12,794 nt of DNA from Candidatus Omnitrophota bacterium (GCA_028702395.1 JAQVOV010000038.1:1-12794); one strand, 5' to 3'. Numbered from the stretch's first letter, positions 1 to 6,590 are shown. Made by a program: numbers and translations. Notes: a model not told the origin generated them from the letters alone.

Positions 1-119
1 TAGAGCTAGAAGAAAACTATATGAAATACCCAGTTACAGCAATATTACCTGCACAGGAACGATTAGATGAGATGTTAAACAATATTAAACAACCGGTGCT
101 TGAGACACACAATACTTGA
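1..119 (+). CDS. 3' end of an unrecognised protein gene (partial)
   Basis: An open frame enters from the left edge. Its first complete codon is at position 3, and it runs 38 codons to a TGA at 117-119. The C-terminus reads ELEENYMKYPVTAILPAQER, then a stretch ending ETHNT. The composition is that of a normal soluble protein (mixed charged and hydrophobic residues, no low-complexity run), and the C-terminal half looks helical and charged (RLDEMLNNIKQ). I do not recognise the family. An ATG at 21-23 could in principle start a tiny gene, but no good Shine-Dalgarno site precedes it, so a longer truncated gene is likelier. The stop codon lies inside the TTGACA -35 box of the following peptide gene, so the two genes abut closely and lie on the same strand. 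That makes this upstream gene a natural place to look for a partner enzyme of the peptides. Confidence 0.5.
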   Translation, partial: ELEENYMKYPVTAILPAQERLDEMLNNIKQPVLETHNT

Positions 120-144
120 CAATCTCTGTAACATATGATATACT
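116..144 (+). promoter_or_regulatory. Strong sigma-70-type promoter of peptide gene 1, probably leaderless
   Basis: TTGACA at 116-121, a 17-nt spacer, then TATACT at 139-144 preceded by TG at 136-137 (extended -10). This is near-consensus. The expected start of transcription, about 7 nt after the -10, falls at 151-153, which is the ATG itself at 153. No Shine-Dalgarno sequence is present between the -10 and the ATG. A leaderless transcript is therefore inferred. Confidence 0.7.
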
Positions 145-152
145 TGATAATC

Positions 153-368
153 ATGAAAAAATATATATCACCAAAAACAAAAGCAATTACGCTTGTTCCT
201 GAGCAAGCTATATTAGAAGTATGTCAAATAAGCGGATTTTATTTTGATATGTCAACACACTGTACTGGAACTGTTACTACACATGGACCTGGATGGTGCA
301 CACAAACTGTTAGAGGAAGACCAACAGGTGCTTCAGGAGGATTTATTAGAGAAAACATGCCTTCATAG
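153..368 (+). CDS. Small Cys/Gly/Thr-rich peptide 1, possible precursor peptide
   Basis: A 71-residue peptide. I chose the ATG at 153, not the in-frame ATG at 135, because 135 lies inside the promoter and the paralogue at 574 aligns from MKKY onward. The N-terminal 30 residues look like a conserved leader: MKKYISPKT at 1-9, QAILEVC at 18-24, and an aromatic FYF at 29-31. The remainder is rich in Gly, Thr, Ser and His, with Cys at 24, 37 and 49, the motif WCTQT at 48-52, and GASGG at 59-63. There is no hydrophobic signal peptide or membrane segment. I do not recognise a named family. The general pattern MKKY..P....I.L......C resembles short peptides of unknown function in other phyla (recall only). 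A conserved leader with a variable, modifiable-residue-rich C-terminus is typical of ribosomally made, modified peptides, but no modification enzyme is visible in the window, so that role is inference. A structural or toxin-like small protein remains possible. Confidence 0.7.
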   Translation: MKKYISPKTKAITLVPEQAILEVCQISGFYFDMSTHCTGTVTTHGPGWCTQTVRGRPTGASGGFIRENMPS

Positions 369-384
369 AAAATTTGAATATTAT

Positions 385-410
385 AAAAAATACGCCTCTC
401 TATTGGAGGC
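385..410 (-). terminator. Possible rho-independent terminator on the minus strand
   Basis: A hairpin GCCTC (394-398) / GAGGC (406-410), plus a T-G pair, has a 5-nt loop. Read on the minus strand it is followed by GTATTTTTT (393-385). Read on the plus strand it is followed by AAGGGTCT, which is not a U-tract, so it fits termination of leftward transcripts. The only visible leftward source is the metalloprotease gene at 807-1466, whose transcript would then cross peptide gene 2 in antisense. The stem is short, so this is tentative. Confidence 0.35.
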
Positions 411-537
411 AAGGGTCTCTTGACTTTCAAACATATGACTTCTTTTTTTTCTAGTTTAAGACCAAGGCCTTACCTTGATTTCTCCACAATCTCGCAGCTC
501 AAAACCAAGAGAATAGATTTTAAAAAATTTAAAAGAC

Positions 538-565
538 TTGTTTTGTATCTCTTTTCTGATATACT
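538..565 (+). promoter_or_regulatory. Extended -10 promoter of peptide gene 2, probably leaderless
   Basis: TGATATACT at 557-565 is identical to the extended -10 element of peptide gene 1. It lies at exactly the same distance (8 nt) from the ATG at 574. The -35 is weaker: TTGTTT at 538-543 with a 16-nt spacer. The 13-nt block TGATATACTTGAT is shared by both copies, while DNA further upstream is not alike. This suggests the promoter and start region are kept by selection. Confidence 0.6.
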
Positions 566-573
566 TGATTATT

Positions 574-801
574 ATGAAAAAATACAACTCTCCTAAAACA
601 AGAAGGATTCCTCTAGATACAGATCAAGCTATTTTACAAGTTTGCATGATTGGGGGAGCTTATTTGCAAACACGTACAAGTCCAACTGGTTGTCAAGCTT
701 TAGGAAATGATGTAACATGGTGCACACAAACACCTAAAGGATCAGCAACATCTCGAGGGGTGACATCAAACGGCGAGGAAAAGTCTTCCGCGGCTTCATG
801 A
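574..801 (+). CDS. Small Cys-rich peptide 2, paralogue of peptide 1
   Basis: A 75-residue paralogue of the peptide at 153-368. The ATG at 574 was chosen by alignment with that copy; the longer frame beginning at 538 would run through the promoter. Shared positions are MKKY-SPKT (1-9), I12, L14, QAIL-VC (18-24), G28, Y30, a middle Cys (40 here), WCTQT (49-53) and a basic residue plus Gly just after it. The C-terminus (57-75) is Ser/Thr-rich and ends GEEKSSAAS, unlike the other copy. The two copies differ at many third codon positions while keeping the same residues, which suggests coding selection rather than a fresh duplication. The longest identical DNA I see is 15 nt over MVWCTQT-type codons (293-307 and 717-731). 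The gene ends 5 nt before the convergent stop codon of the metalloprotease gene. Function is unknown; a precursor-peptide role is inference. Confidence 0.68.
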   Translation: MKKYNSPKTRRIPLDTDQAILQVCMIGGAYLQTRTSPTGCQALGNDVTWCTQTPKGSATSRGVTSNGEEKSSAAS

Positions 802-806
802 AATTT

Positions 807-1466
807 TTACACAAAAAACTCTCTGAAAATATTAAAATACAAATGCCAACTGGAAGAAAAACTTTTTGCAAGATATGTCTTTAATGAAATGTCTTTAGAA
901 AAAATAGAGAATATAGCAGCTATGACAATTAAATTTCCTATATAAATAATAGCATATGAAAAAAGATAACCTGAACGAAGAATATCAGGCTGTTTTATTT
1001 TTAAAGCTTCTGCTGTCATTATCAAATGCATTCCCATACTAAAGCCTATTAGAAATATGTACCATGAAAAAAGATTAACATCCTGTAAAGGAACTTTTAG
1101 TAAAGGTATTATAAAAATAAGTATCATTGTATATATCGGTACAAAATAAGGGCTTAGTTCAATGAAAAAATTCGTTTTTGAAGTTGTGACACTTCCTCCA
1201 CCGTCGGAAACATGAAAAGAACTGATATGACCGCCACAAACCCAAGTTGCAAGAACATGTATTGATTCATGGCCTAAAGTATAAAGGTAATTTGGTTTGA
1301 AGAATAATATATGCATAAGCATATAAGCTATTATGCCCCACAAAAAAAAGTTTATGTTAGTTCCTAAAAAACCTATCCTGCATATTTCAGAATAAAACTC
1401 TTTAGAAAAGATCCATACAGCAGGCAATGCGATCAACCCTATAAAATATTTTAAAAATCGGTTCAT
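807..1466 (-). CDS. Membrane zinc metalloprotease, M50-like (HExxH)
   Basis: A 219-residue, mostly hydrophobic protein with about five to six membrane segments (roughly 5-20, 36-56, 106-124, 131-150, 166-187). HESIH at 66-70, within GHESIHVLATWVCGG, is the zinc-binding HExxH motif, placed at the end of a membrane helix as in M50-type intramembrane or M50B-like peptidases. A Gly-rich loop (SDGGGSVTT, 87-95), LSPYFVPIY (104-112) and QPD at 159-161 follow in the order expected for these families; D161 is a candidate third zinc ligand. The start at 1466 is preceded by AAAGGGAG, an acceptable though closely spaced Shine-Dalgarno site. The substrate is unknown. It converges on peptide gene 2 with 5 nt between the stop codons, which makes peptide processing a testable idea but nothing more. 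M50-like proteases can also act in regulated proteolysis of anti-sigma factors or signal-peptide remnants. No PDZ domain is visible. Confidence 0.72.
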   Translation of the reverse strand: MNRFLKYFIGLIALPAVWIFSKEFYSEICRIGFLGTNINFFLWGIIAYMLMHILFFKPNYLYTLGHESIHVLATWVCGGHISSFHVSDGGGSVTTSKTNFFIELSPYFVPIYTMILIFIIPLLKVPLQDVNLFSWYIFLIGFSMGMHLIMTAEALKIKQPDILRSGYLFSYAIIYIGNLIVIAAIFSIFSKDISLKTYLAKSFSSSWHLYFNIFREFFV

Positions 1467-1487
1467 AACTCCCTTTATAGCACATGG

Positions 1488-1603
1488 TAACTAGTAACTA
1501 GTGATTAGTGACTAGAATGTTGATAGCACCTTTTTCTTTAAATCAATTTATCCCTAGCTGCCGGCAGGCAGGCTAGTTACTAGTCTCTAGTTTCTAGTCA
1601 CTA
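1488..1603. repeat. Intergenic inverted-repeat element A (TAGTGACTAG arms)
   Basis: The left arm at 1488-1515 and right arm at 1573-1603 are made of degenerate 9-10 bp units (TAGTAACTAG, TAGTGATTAG, TAGTGACTAG) and are mutually complementary over about 28 bp. The interior carries CTTTAAATCAATT (about 1536-1548) and a CTGCCGGCAG palindrome, both shared with element B at 6430-6619. The right arm runs into the serS gene and supplies its last codons and stop. Confidence 0.75.
1558..1572. repeat. GGCAGG palindrome, copy 1 (left side degenerate)
   Basis: CTGCCGGCAGGCAGG lies immediately before the right arm of element A. It is a shortened copy of the 20-bp perfect palindrome seen intact at 6571-6590 and 12298-12317. 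It is GC-rich in otherwise AT-rich DNA. Confidence 0.75.
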
Positions 1604-2871
1604 ACGCCTATCTTCTCGATCCCTCCCATATACGGCTTCAAAACCTTAGGCACAGAAACAGATCCATCTTCATTTTGATAATTTTCCAAAATAGAAATAA
1701 CAAGTCTTGGCAAAGCTAATCCTGATGCATTCAGTGTATGTATATATTCAGCCTTTTTCATATCATTGGTCTTATATTTTATATTAGCCCGCCTTGCCTG
1801 AAAATCCTCAAAATTCGAGCAGCTCGATACTTCAAGCCATTTTTCTGCTGCAGGCGACCACAGTTCAAGATCATAACACTTTGATGCTGAAAAACTCATA
1901 TCACCTGTTGCTAAAAGTATTGTCCTATACGGCAACTCTAAAAGTTCCAGGACTTTTTCAGCATTTTCCCGTAACTTTTCATGTTCATCATATGAAGTAT
2001 CAGGTTTAACGAATTTAACAAGCTCAACTTTATTGAACTGATGAACACGCGTCAAGCCTTTGGTATCCTTGCCATAACTACCTGCCTCACGACGAAAACA
2101 TGCGCTGTATGCTGCATGGTATAAAGGCAATTTCGTACCATCTAAAACTTCTCCTGCGTAAAGATTGGTTACAGGTACTTCTGCTGTTGGTATAAGAAAA
2201 AGTGCATCATCTTTTAAAGCATAAAGATCTTCCTCAAAACTCGGCAATTGCCCTGTGCCTGTCATGGTTTGTCTATTAACAAGAAAAGGCGGGAACACTT
2301 CGATATATCCATGCTCTTTTGTGTGAAGATCCAGCATAAAATTTATCAGCGCTCGTAAAAGAGTTGAACCTAGCCCTTTATAAACAGAAAAACCACTACC
2401 GCTTATCTTGGCTGCTCTTGTAAAATCTAAAATATCTAATTTTTCGCCTAATTGAATATGGTCTTTAAGATTAAAGCTAAACTTCTTTTTTGTTCCCCAT
2501 TCTTTAATGACCTTATTTGCTTCTGGACCGCCTACAGGAACGCTTTCGTGAGGGATATTTGGTATTTTCATAAGAATATTATCATGTTCTTTTTGAACAA
2601 GTTCTAATTCGTTTTCTATTAATGATATTGCTGAAGCAAGTTCTTTATTTTTTACTATAAGAGAGGAAGCATCCTGTTTTTCTTTCATTTTAAGAGCTAT
2701 TTCAGATGAAATACTGTTCTTTTCGCTTTTTAATTTCTCAGTTTGCGTTAAAAACTCTCTTCTTTTTTTATCCAACTCAAGAAAAACTTTTATATCTATC
2801 TTGGAATTTTTATTCTTTAACCCCTGCTGAACTTTATCAGCATTTTCTCTTATGAATTTTATGTCTAGCAT
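1594..2871 (-). CDS. serS: Seryl-tRNA synthetase
   Basis: A 425-residue class II aminoacyl-tRNA synthetase that charges tRNA-Ser with serine, at the usual family length. The N-terminal region (about 25-100) is the charged two-helix coiled coil that grips the long variable arm of tRNA-Ser. The catalytic domain follows: TAE at 229-231 (serine recognition), motif 2 with FRREAGSYGKDTKGL from 259, and motif 3 with NASGLALPRL from 381, including Arg389. The ending VLKPYMGG is typical. The ATG at 2871 is preceded by AAAGGAG at good spacing, and the N-terminus MLDIKFIREN is family-typical. The last four codons (GTT AGT GAC TAG, residues VSD plus stop) lie in the repeat arm of element A, so the extreme C-terminus has apparently been supplied by the repeat. 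The gene is flanked by elements A and C and has no obvious operon partner. Confidence 0.97.
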   Translation of the reverse strand: MLDIKFIRENADKVQQGLKNKNSKIDIKVFLELDKKRREFLTQTEKLKSEKNSISSEIALKMKEKQDASSLIVKNKELASAISLIENELELVQKEHDNILMKIPNIPHESVPVGGPEANKVIKEWGTKKKFSFNLKDHIQLGEKLDILDFTRAAKISGSGFSVYKGLGSTLLRALINFMLDLHTKEHGYIEVFPPFLVNRQTMTGTGQLPSFEEDLYALKDDALFLIPTAEVPVTNLYAGEVLDGTKLPLYHAAYSACFRREAGSYGKDTKGLTRVHQFNKVELVKFVKPDTSYDEHEKLRENAEKVLELLELPYRTILLATGDMSFSASKCYDLELWSPAAEKWLEVSSCSNFEDFQARRANIKYKTNDMKKAEYIHTLNASGLALPRLVISILENYQNEDGSVSVPKVLKPYMGGIEKIGVSD

Positions 2872-2891
2872 ATTAACTCCTTTATATTACT

Positions 2892-3029
2892 TAAGTAAAA
2901 AGGAAAAAGGAGAAAGTAAAAAATCTGTTATCATTGTGGAATCTTCTTTTTGTAGGGGCGAAAAATTTTTCGCCCCTACACTTACTTGATCTAGCACGTT
3001 CCACACTTTTACCTTTTTACTTAGCAGAT
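2892..3029. repeat. Intergenic inverted-repeat element C (AAAAAGG arms)
   Basis: The outer arms are purine-rich tandem AAAAGG/GTAAAA units. The best stem is TAAGTAAAAAGG (2892-2903) with CCTTTTTACTTA (3012-3023), a perfect 12 bp. Inside lie GTGGAA (2936-2941) and TTCCAC (2999-3004), also complementary, and a perfect 30-bp palindrome at the centre. An 18-nt block at 2928-2945 recurs exactly at 8432-8449 in element E. The element fills the space between the glycosyltransferase stop and the serS Shine-Dalgarno site. Confidence 0.7.
2951..2980. repeat. Perfect 30-bp palindrome
   Basis: TGTAGGGGCGAAAAA is followed directly by its exact reverse complement, with no spacer. TAGGGGCG-type palindromes are common dispersed repeats in several bacterial phyla (recall). 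On neither strand is it followed by a T-tract, so a simple terminator role is not supported. Confidence 0.85.
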
Positions 3030-3032
3030 TCT

Positions 3033-4094
3033 TTATCTCTTTTTCGCAAGTATATTTTTGTACACTTCCAAGTATCTCTTTGTCATGGTTTCTCTGGAAA
3101 ACATATCTTCAACCCTTTTCCTGCAATCTTCAGCTTTTATCTTATCTATCTTTTTTGTTGCCTTTATCATTTCTTCTTCTGTATTTACTATAAAACCTGT
3201 TTTTCCATTTTCGATTACTTCAGGTGCTGCGCCCCTATTTAAAGCTATAACAGGTGTGCCGCATGCCATTGATTCGATCATAACAAGACCAAAAGGTTCT
3301 TCCCATTGACTGGTAAAAAGAGTGCATTTTGCTCTTTGATAAAGATCAACTATCATATGTCTTGGTATTTCTTTATGGAACTGAAAAAATAAATGATTCG
3401 GATATTTATCTATCCATGGCATGATCTCATCTCTAAAGAATTTTTTCTCAAAATCTTCTGTCATCTTTACTGCCATAACAAGATTCACACCAGCTTTACT
3501 TGCAACTCGTATAGCAAGATCCAGGCCTTTTTCCCAGTTAGCTCGACCTACGAATAAAAAGAAATCTTCTTTATCTTTTTTCCATTCTATCTGATTAACA
3601 TCAACACAATTGTGTACTGTACTTACAAAATTTATACCGCTATGTATCTTATTATATAGTGCCATTTGCTTTTCTGAAATTGACACAAAATGATTTATCT
3701 TGTTTTTTGAAAGATCAACGCATCTTTTAACTGAACCTTCTGTGGCCGGGCCATGAAGAGTGTGTACTGTAGGAATATCCACCATTGGAAAAGATAATGT
3801 GTGATCATGAATAATATCAACACCTTCGCAAGCAGCCATTGCATATGCATATTTTGCACTAAGCTCAGCAACTAGCATCTTTTCATTCTCCGATGAATCC
3901 AAACCTATATATGCATCATTCTCTATATAAGGAATAAGCTTGCATGAAACTTCGCATTCCTGAGGACCAAACAATATTACTTCCTCTCCCATAGCAGTTA
4001 ACCCCTCAACAAGATGATATACGACTAATTCTATACCTCCATATTTAGGCGGTGGTATTTGTATCCATGGCGGTGCAATAACCCCTATTCTCAT
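3033..4094 (-). CDS. GT4-type glycosyltransferase (GT-B fold)
   Basis: A 353-residue retaining glycosyltransferase of the GT4 type, expected to transfer a sugar from an activated donor onto a glycan, lipid or small acceptor in the cytoplasm. The N-terminal half has MRIGVIAPPW and the glycine loop PKYGGIE (16-22), with HDH at 96-98 and HTLHG at 111-115. The C-terminal donor-binding half has FVGRANWEKG (181-190, with Arg184 and Lys189 placed to contact the donor phosphates) and the E-x7-E signature EPFGLVMIE at 266-274, followed by ACGTPVIALNRGAAPE. Length is normal, with no membrane segment. The start at 4094 has AAAGGA about 7 nt upstream. Donor and acceptor cannot be read from sequence. Neighbours do not form a polysaccharide cluster, so it may act in cell-envelope glycosylation or in making a soluble disaccharide such as sucrose or trehalose derivatives. 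It is bounded by elements C and D. Confidence 0.92.
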   Translation of the reverse strand: MRIGVIAPPWIQIPPPKYGGIELVVYHLVEGLTAMGEEVILFGPQECEVSCKLIPYIENDAYIGLDSSENEKMLVAELSAKYAYAMAACEGVDIIHDHTLSFPMVDIPTVHTLHGPATEGSVKRCVDLSKNKINHFVSISEKQMALYNKIHSGINFVSTVHNCVDVNQIEWKKDKEDFFLFVGRANWEKGLDLAIRVASKAGVNLVMAVKMTEDFEKKFFRDEIMPWIDKYPNHLFFQFHKEIPRHMIVDLYQRAKCTLFTSQWEEPFGLVMIESMACGTPVIALNRGAAPEVIENGKTGFIVNTEEEMIKATKKIDKIKAEDCRKRVEDMFSRETMTKRYLEVYKNILAKKR

Positions 4095-4115
4095 AACTTG
4101 TCCTTTCTTTATTTA

Positions 4116-4235
4116 AGTGTCTGTTTCTGTGATCTGTGTCTGTTAAGGAATATCCTGAAAATAGTTTTTTATAAATCTTTATTCAGAACGATCAACTACT
4201 GAAACTAACACACACAGACACTGACACAGACACAA
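4116..4235. repeat. Intergenic inverted-repeat element D (GTGTCTGT arms)
   Basis: The left arm at 4116-4143 (AGTGTCTGTTTCTGTG...) and right arm at about 4204-4235 (...GACACTGACACAGACACAA) are complementary low-complexity arms. The core GGAATATCCTGAAAATAGTT (4148-4167) and the AGAACGATCAACTACTGAAAC block near 4185-4205 have close counterparts in element E. The arms reach from 13 nt past the transporter stop codon to 22 nt before the glycosyltransferase ATG. Confidence 0.8.
4168..4195 (-). promoter_or_regulatory. Candidate promoter for the glycosyltransferase gene inside element D
   Basis: On the minus strand TTGATC (4195-4190) and TATAAA (4173-4168) are separated by 16 nt. Transcription would begin near 4161 and cross the left arm before the ATG at 4094. 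The match is moderate and the region is AT-rich, so chance cannot be excluded. Confidence 0.35.
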
Positions 4236-4247
4236 CATCCTATTACC

Positions 4248-6413
4248 TCAAACAATCGCGCTTTCCTGCTCGGAATCCCTAAAAAAAAGCACTGTAGTAT
4301 CTATCAACTCCACTATTTCACGTTTTTTGTTCATATTAATGGTTTCAGGCATACCGAAAACATTTATATCCGCAATCGGCGCATTTTTTAATCCTTGAGA
4401 AAAATCCCCAACTATTACATGTTCTTTTGTTCCTTGTGACAACCTAAAAAGCTTTTTAAGCTTTTGTATGTATCTTATGGCTTTTTGAACATCTTTTTCT
4501 TCTCTTACAACTTGTACAACTCTAATATCAGCGTCCCAATTCTGTTCCAGCTTTAAAGCTATAAGCACTGCAAGGTTGATGTTTGGACTTCCTTCTCTAA
4601 CCCATATATTTATCTTTTTCTTTTTTCCAAAATACTTTTTCGGATGTAAATATAAAAATAATATCCCCATATCTTTTTTCCCTATTCTTTCTATCAATGT
4701 CATCATATCATCATCCAATTGCAAACCTTCTCGTAGTCTCATGAACAATAGATTTGGAGGAAAGATCGAGTTCTTAAGCGTTATTATAACAGATGTTGCT
4801 CCTTCTAAAAAAGATGAGGCAGGAACAGCACATGATGAAACTAATATCCCTTTTTTTTCAAGAGGTTCTGCGATCATACGCAATTTATCTTTGACGATCT
4901 CAAATTCCTGTCTAAGATTACCTTTGTCGCGCTCTTGTTCAAAAACAAAATTCTCTTCGCTGACTTTGTGAATAGATACCAAATTTATTCTTCCGCTGGG
5001 ATTTACCATATCTTTTACAAATTCCAAAACAGTCTCCCAATCCTCAAAGTTCACTATAGGTATCAATATATTTGGTTTCCATATTTTAGGATGATACGGT
5101 AAAGATCTAGCTATCTGTATTGCCTTTTCTGCAATAAAGATAAAAAGCCCTTTCCTGATATCCGGCCAATCTTTTCTAACATTTCCCCTTAAAAGAACAG
5201 TATATATCACTGCAATGACCAATATCGCAATAAAACTGAAAAAGGGAGTGATAAGTATCATAGCAAAAAGACACCCTAACATCCCAAGAAAAGAAAATAA
5301 AGTAGGTATTTTAAATACCGGTCTAAAACTAACTATGCCTAAGATCTGCTCAATAAAGACTGCCATATTAAGCACTCCATAAGTTATCAAGAAAAACATT
5401 GTTAAAAGCATTGCAATATTATCAAGAGTTCCTAAAAGTAATGTTATAAAAGAAATAATAGCTGTTACAATTACAGCACTGGTAGGTTCCCCTTTTTTAT
5501 TTACCTTAGATAGAACTGATGAGAAAGGCATAAGTCTATGTTTACTCAAAGCCAATAATGTCCTGGGAGCTGCTACGAACATGCTTAATGCAGACGATAT
5601 AGTAGCCCCCATTATACCTGCTACTATAAGTCCTTTCCATCTGCCTAATTGTATAACAATTGAGGTATCTGTTAATAATTGTTCTTGTGAGGCAACATAG
5701 GAAAAACGTATAGCCATTAAAAGATATATAGCAAAACTTAAAAGCACTGCTGCAATAGTCCCTTTTGGAATACTTTCTTCAGGTTTTTTAAGTTCTCCTG
5801 ACATACTTACTCCTGCTAAAATACCTGTAACAGCAGGAAAAAAGATCGCAAAGACAACCCAAAAATCAGCATTAGCTGTTCCTTCCAATAAGAGGTGTGG
5901 CTGCACAATTGTTGTTTTTCCGAAAAGAAAAGATATTATAGAAGCAAATATAACTGCCATAATTACATACTGAACTCTAAATGCAAGTCTTGCACTTGCA
6001 TAAGATATTATAAGTAAAATAAACCATGCTGTATATATAACGATTGAAATATTGTGCTGGGGGAAAATGGTTTCCCAGCATTCAGCAAAACCAACAACAT
6101 AAAAAGCTACTGATATTGCTTGAGAGAAATATAAAGGTAAACCTACTGCTCCACCGACTTCTAATCCAAGAGATTTTGATATTATTGAATATGCACCGCC
6201 TGTACCTATCCTGATATTAGTTGTAATGCTTGAAATTGAAAGACATGTGAAAAGGGTTATGAGATTGGCTAAAACAATAATACCAATTGCGCCTATCAAC
6301 CCTACAGAACCTACTACCCAGCCAAGGCGCAAATACATTACCACGCCTAAGATGCTTAAAAAAGTAGGCGTGAAAACCCCCTCAAATGTACCAAAGCGTT
6401 TATTTGATGCCAT
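4248..6413 (-). CDS. SLC12-like cation-chloride cotransporter / APC-superfamily permease
   Basis: A 721-residue transporter with a hydrophobic domain of about 12 helices (roughly 10-408) and a cytosolic C-terminal domain of about 300 residues. Segments close to the SLC12 pattern are GVFTPTFLSILGVVMYLRLG (12-31), GTGGAYSIISKSLG (70-83) and FFPAVTGILAGVSMSGELKK (191-210) followed by PEESIPKGT. The C-terminal part from about 446 (WKPNILIPI, then a stretch DWETVLEFVKDMVNPSGR) resembles the conserved soluble domain that follows the membrane part in bacterial SLC12-like proteins, which are often annotated simply as amino acid permeases. It likely carries ions or amino acids across the inner membrane with a coupled cation; the substrate cannot be decided. 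The start is firm: AGAGGAG sits just ahead of the ATG at 6413, and MASNKRFGTF leads directly into helix 1. It stands alone between elements D and B. Confidence 0.87.
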   Translation of the reverse strand: MASNKRFGTFEGVFTPTFLSILGVVMYLRLGWVVGSVGLIGAIGIIVLANLITLFTCLSISSITTNIRIGTGGAYSIISKSLGLEVGGAVGLPLYFSQAISVAFYVVGFAECWETIFPQHNISIVIYTAWFILLIISYASARLAFRVQYVIMAVIFASIISFLFGKTTIVQPHLLLEGTANADFWVVFAIFFPAVTGILAGVSMSGELKKPEESIPKGTIAAVLLSFAIYLLMAIRFSYVASQEQLLTDTSIVIQLGRWKGLIVAGIMGATISSALSMFVAAPRTLLALSKHRLMPFSSVLSKVNKKGEPTSAVIVTAIISFITLLLGTLDNIAMLLTMFFLITYGVLNMAVFIEQILGIVSFRPVFKIPTLFSFLGMLGCLFAMILITPFFSFIAILVIAVIYTVLLRGNVRKDWPDIRKGLFIFIAEKAIQIARSLPYHPKIWKPNILIPIVNFEDWETVLEFVKDMVNPSGRINLVSIHKVSEENFVFEQERDKGNLRQEFEIVKDKLRMIAEPLEKKGILVSSCAVPASSFLEGATSVIITLKNSIFPPNLLFMRLREGLQLDDDMMTLIERIGKKDMGILFLYLHPKKYFGKKKKINIWVREGSPNINLAVLIALKLEQNWDADIRVVQVVREEKDVQKAIRYIQKLKKLFRLSQGTKEHVIVGDFSQGLKNAPIADINVFGMPETINMNKKREIVELIDTTVLFFRDSEQESAIV

Positions 6414-6536
6414 GTTCTCCTCTATGATAGTAACTAGTAACTAGTGACTAGTGATTAGTGACTAGTGACTAGAACGGTTAATAGGGCTCTTTCTAATCCC
6501 AAAATCCTATTAATTCTCATCACCAGTTACAAAGCC

Positions 6537-6564
6537 ATATTAACTTTCAGTATCTTTAAATCAA
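6537..6564 (-). promoter_or_regulatory. Candidate promoter for the transporter gene inside element B
   Basis: On the minus strand TTGATT (6564-6559) and TAATAT (6542-6537) are separated by 16 nt and point toward the transporter gene. The TTGATTTAAAG part is also conserved in element A, where the -10 is poorer. Weak evidence in AT-rich DNA. Confidence 0.3.
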
Positions 6565-6570
6565 TTAATT

Positions 6571-6590
6571 CCTGCCTGCCGGCAGGCAGG
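6571..6590. repeat. GGCAGG palindrome, copy 2 (intact 20 bp)
   Basis: CCTGCCTGCCGGCAGGCAGG is a perfect palindrome, identical to the copy at 12298-12317. It sits next to the right arm of element B, as the shortened copy does in element A. Confidence 0.85.

Noticed and set aside
135..152. Alternative start of peptide 1 at the ATG at 135 (MIYLII extension)
   Set aside because: This ATG lies inside the extended -10 promoter. The similar LIYLII reading in the second copy is explained by conservation of the promoter DNA.
239..430. 63-codon minus-strand frame opposite peptide gene 1
   Set aside because: It overlaps the better supported peptide gene, has no ribosome site and no counterpart opposite peptide gene 2.
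740..801. Frameshift at the end of peptide gene 2, where the sequence becomes more GC-rich
   Set aside because: Neither other frame restores similarity to peptide 1, and both copies end with a Ser codon before the stop, so a divergent tail is simpler.
1488..1603. Tandem TAGTGACTAG units considered as a CRISPR array
   Set aside because: Units are about 10 bp, contiguous, degenerate and occur in inverted arms. There are no spacers of uniform length and no cas genes.
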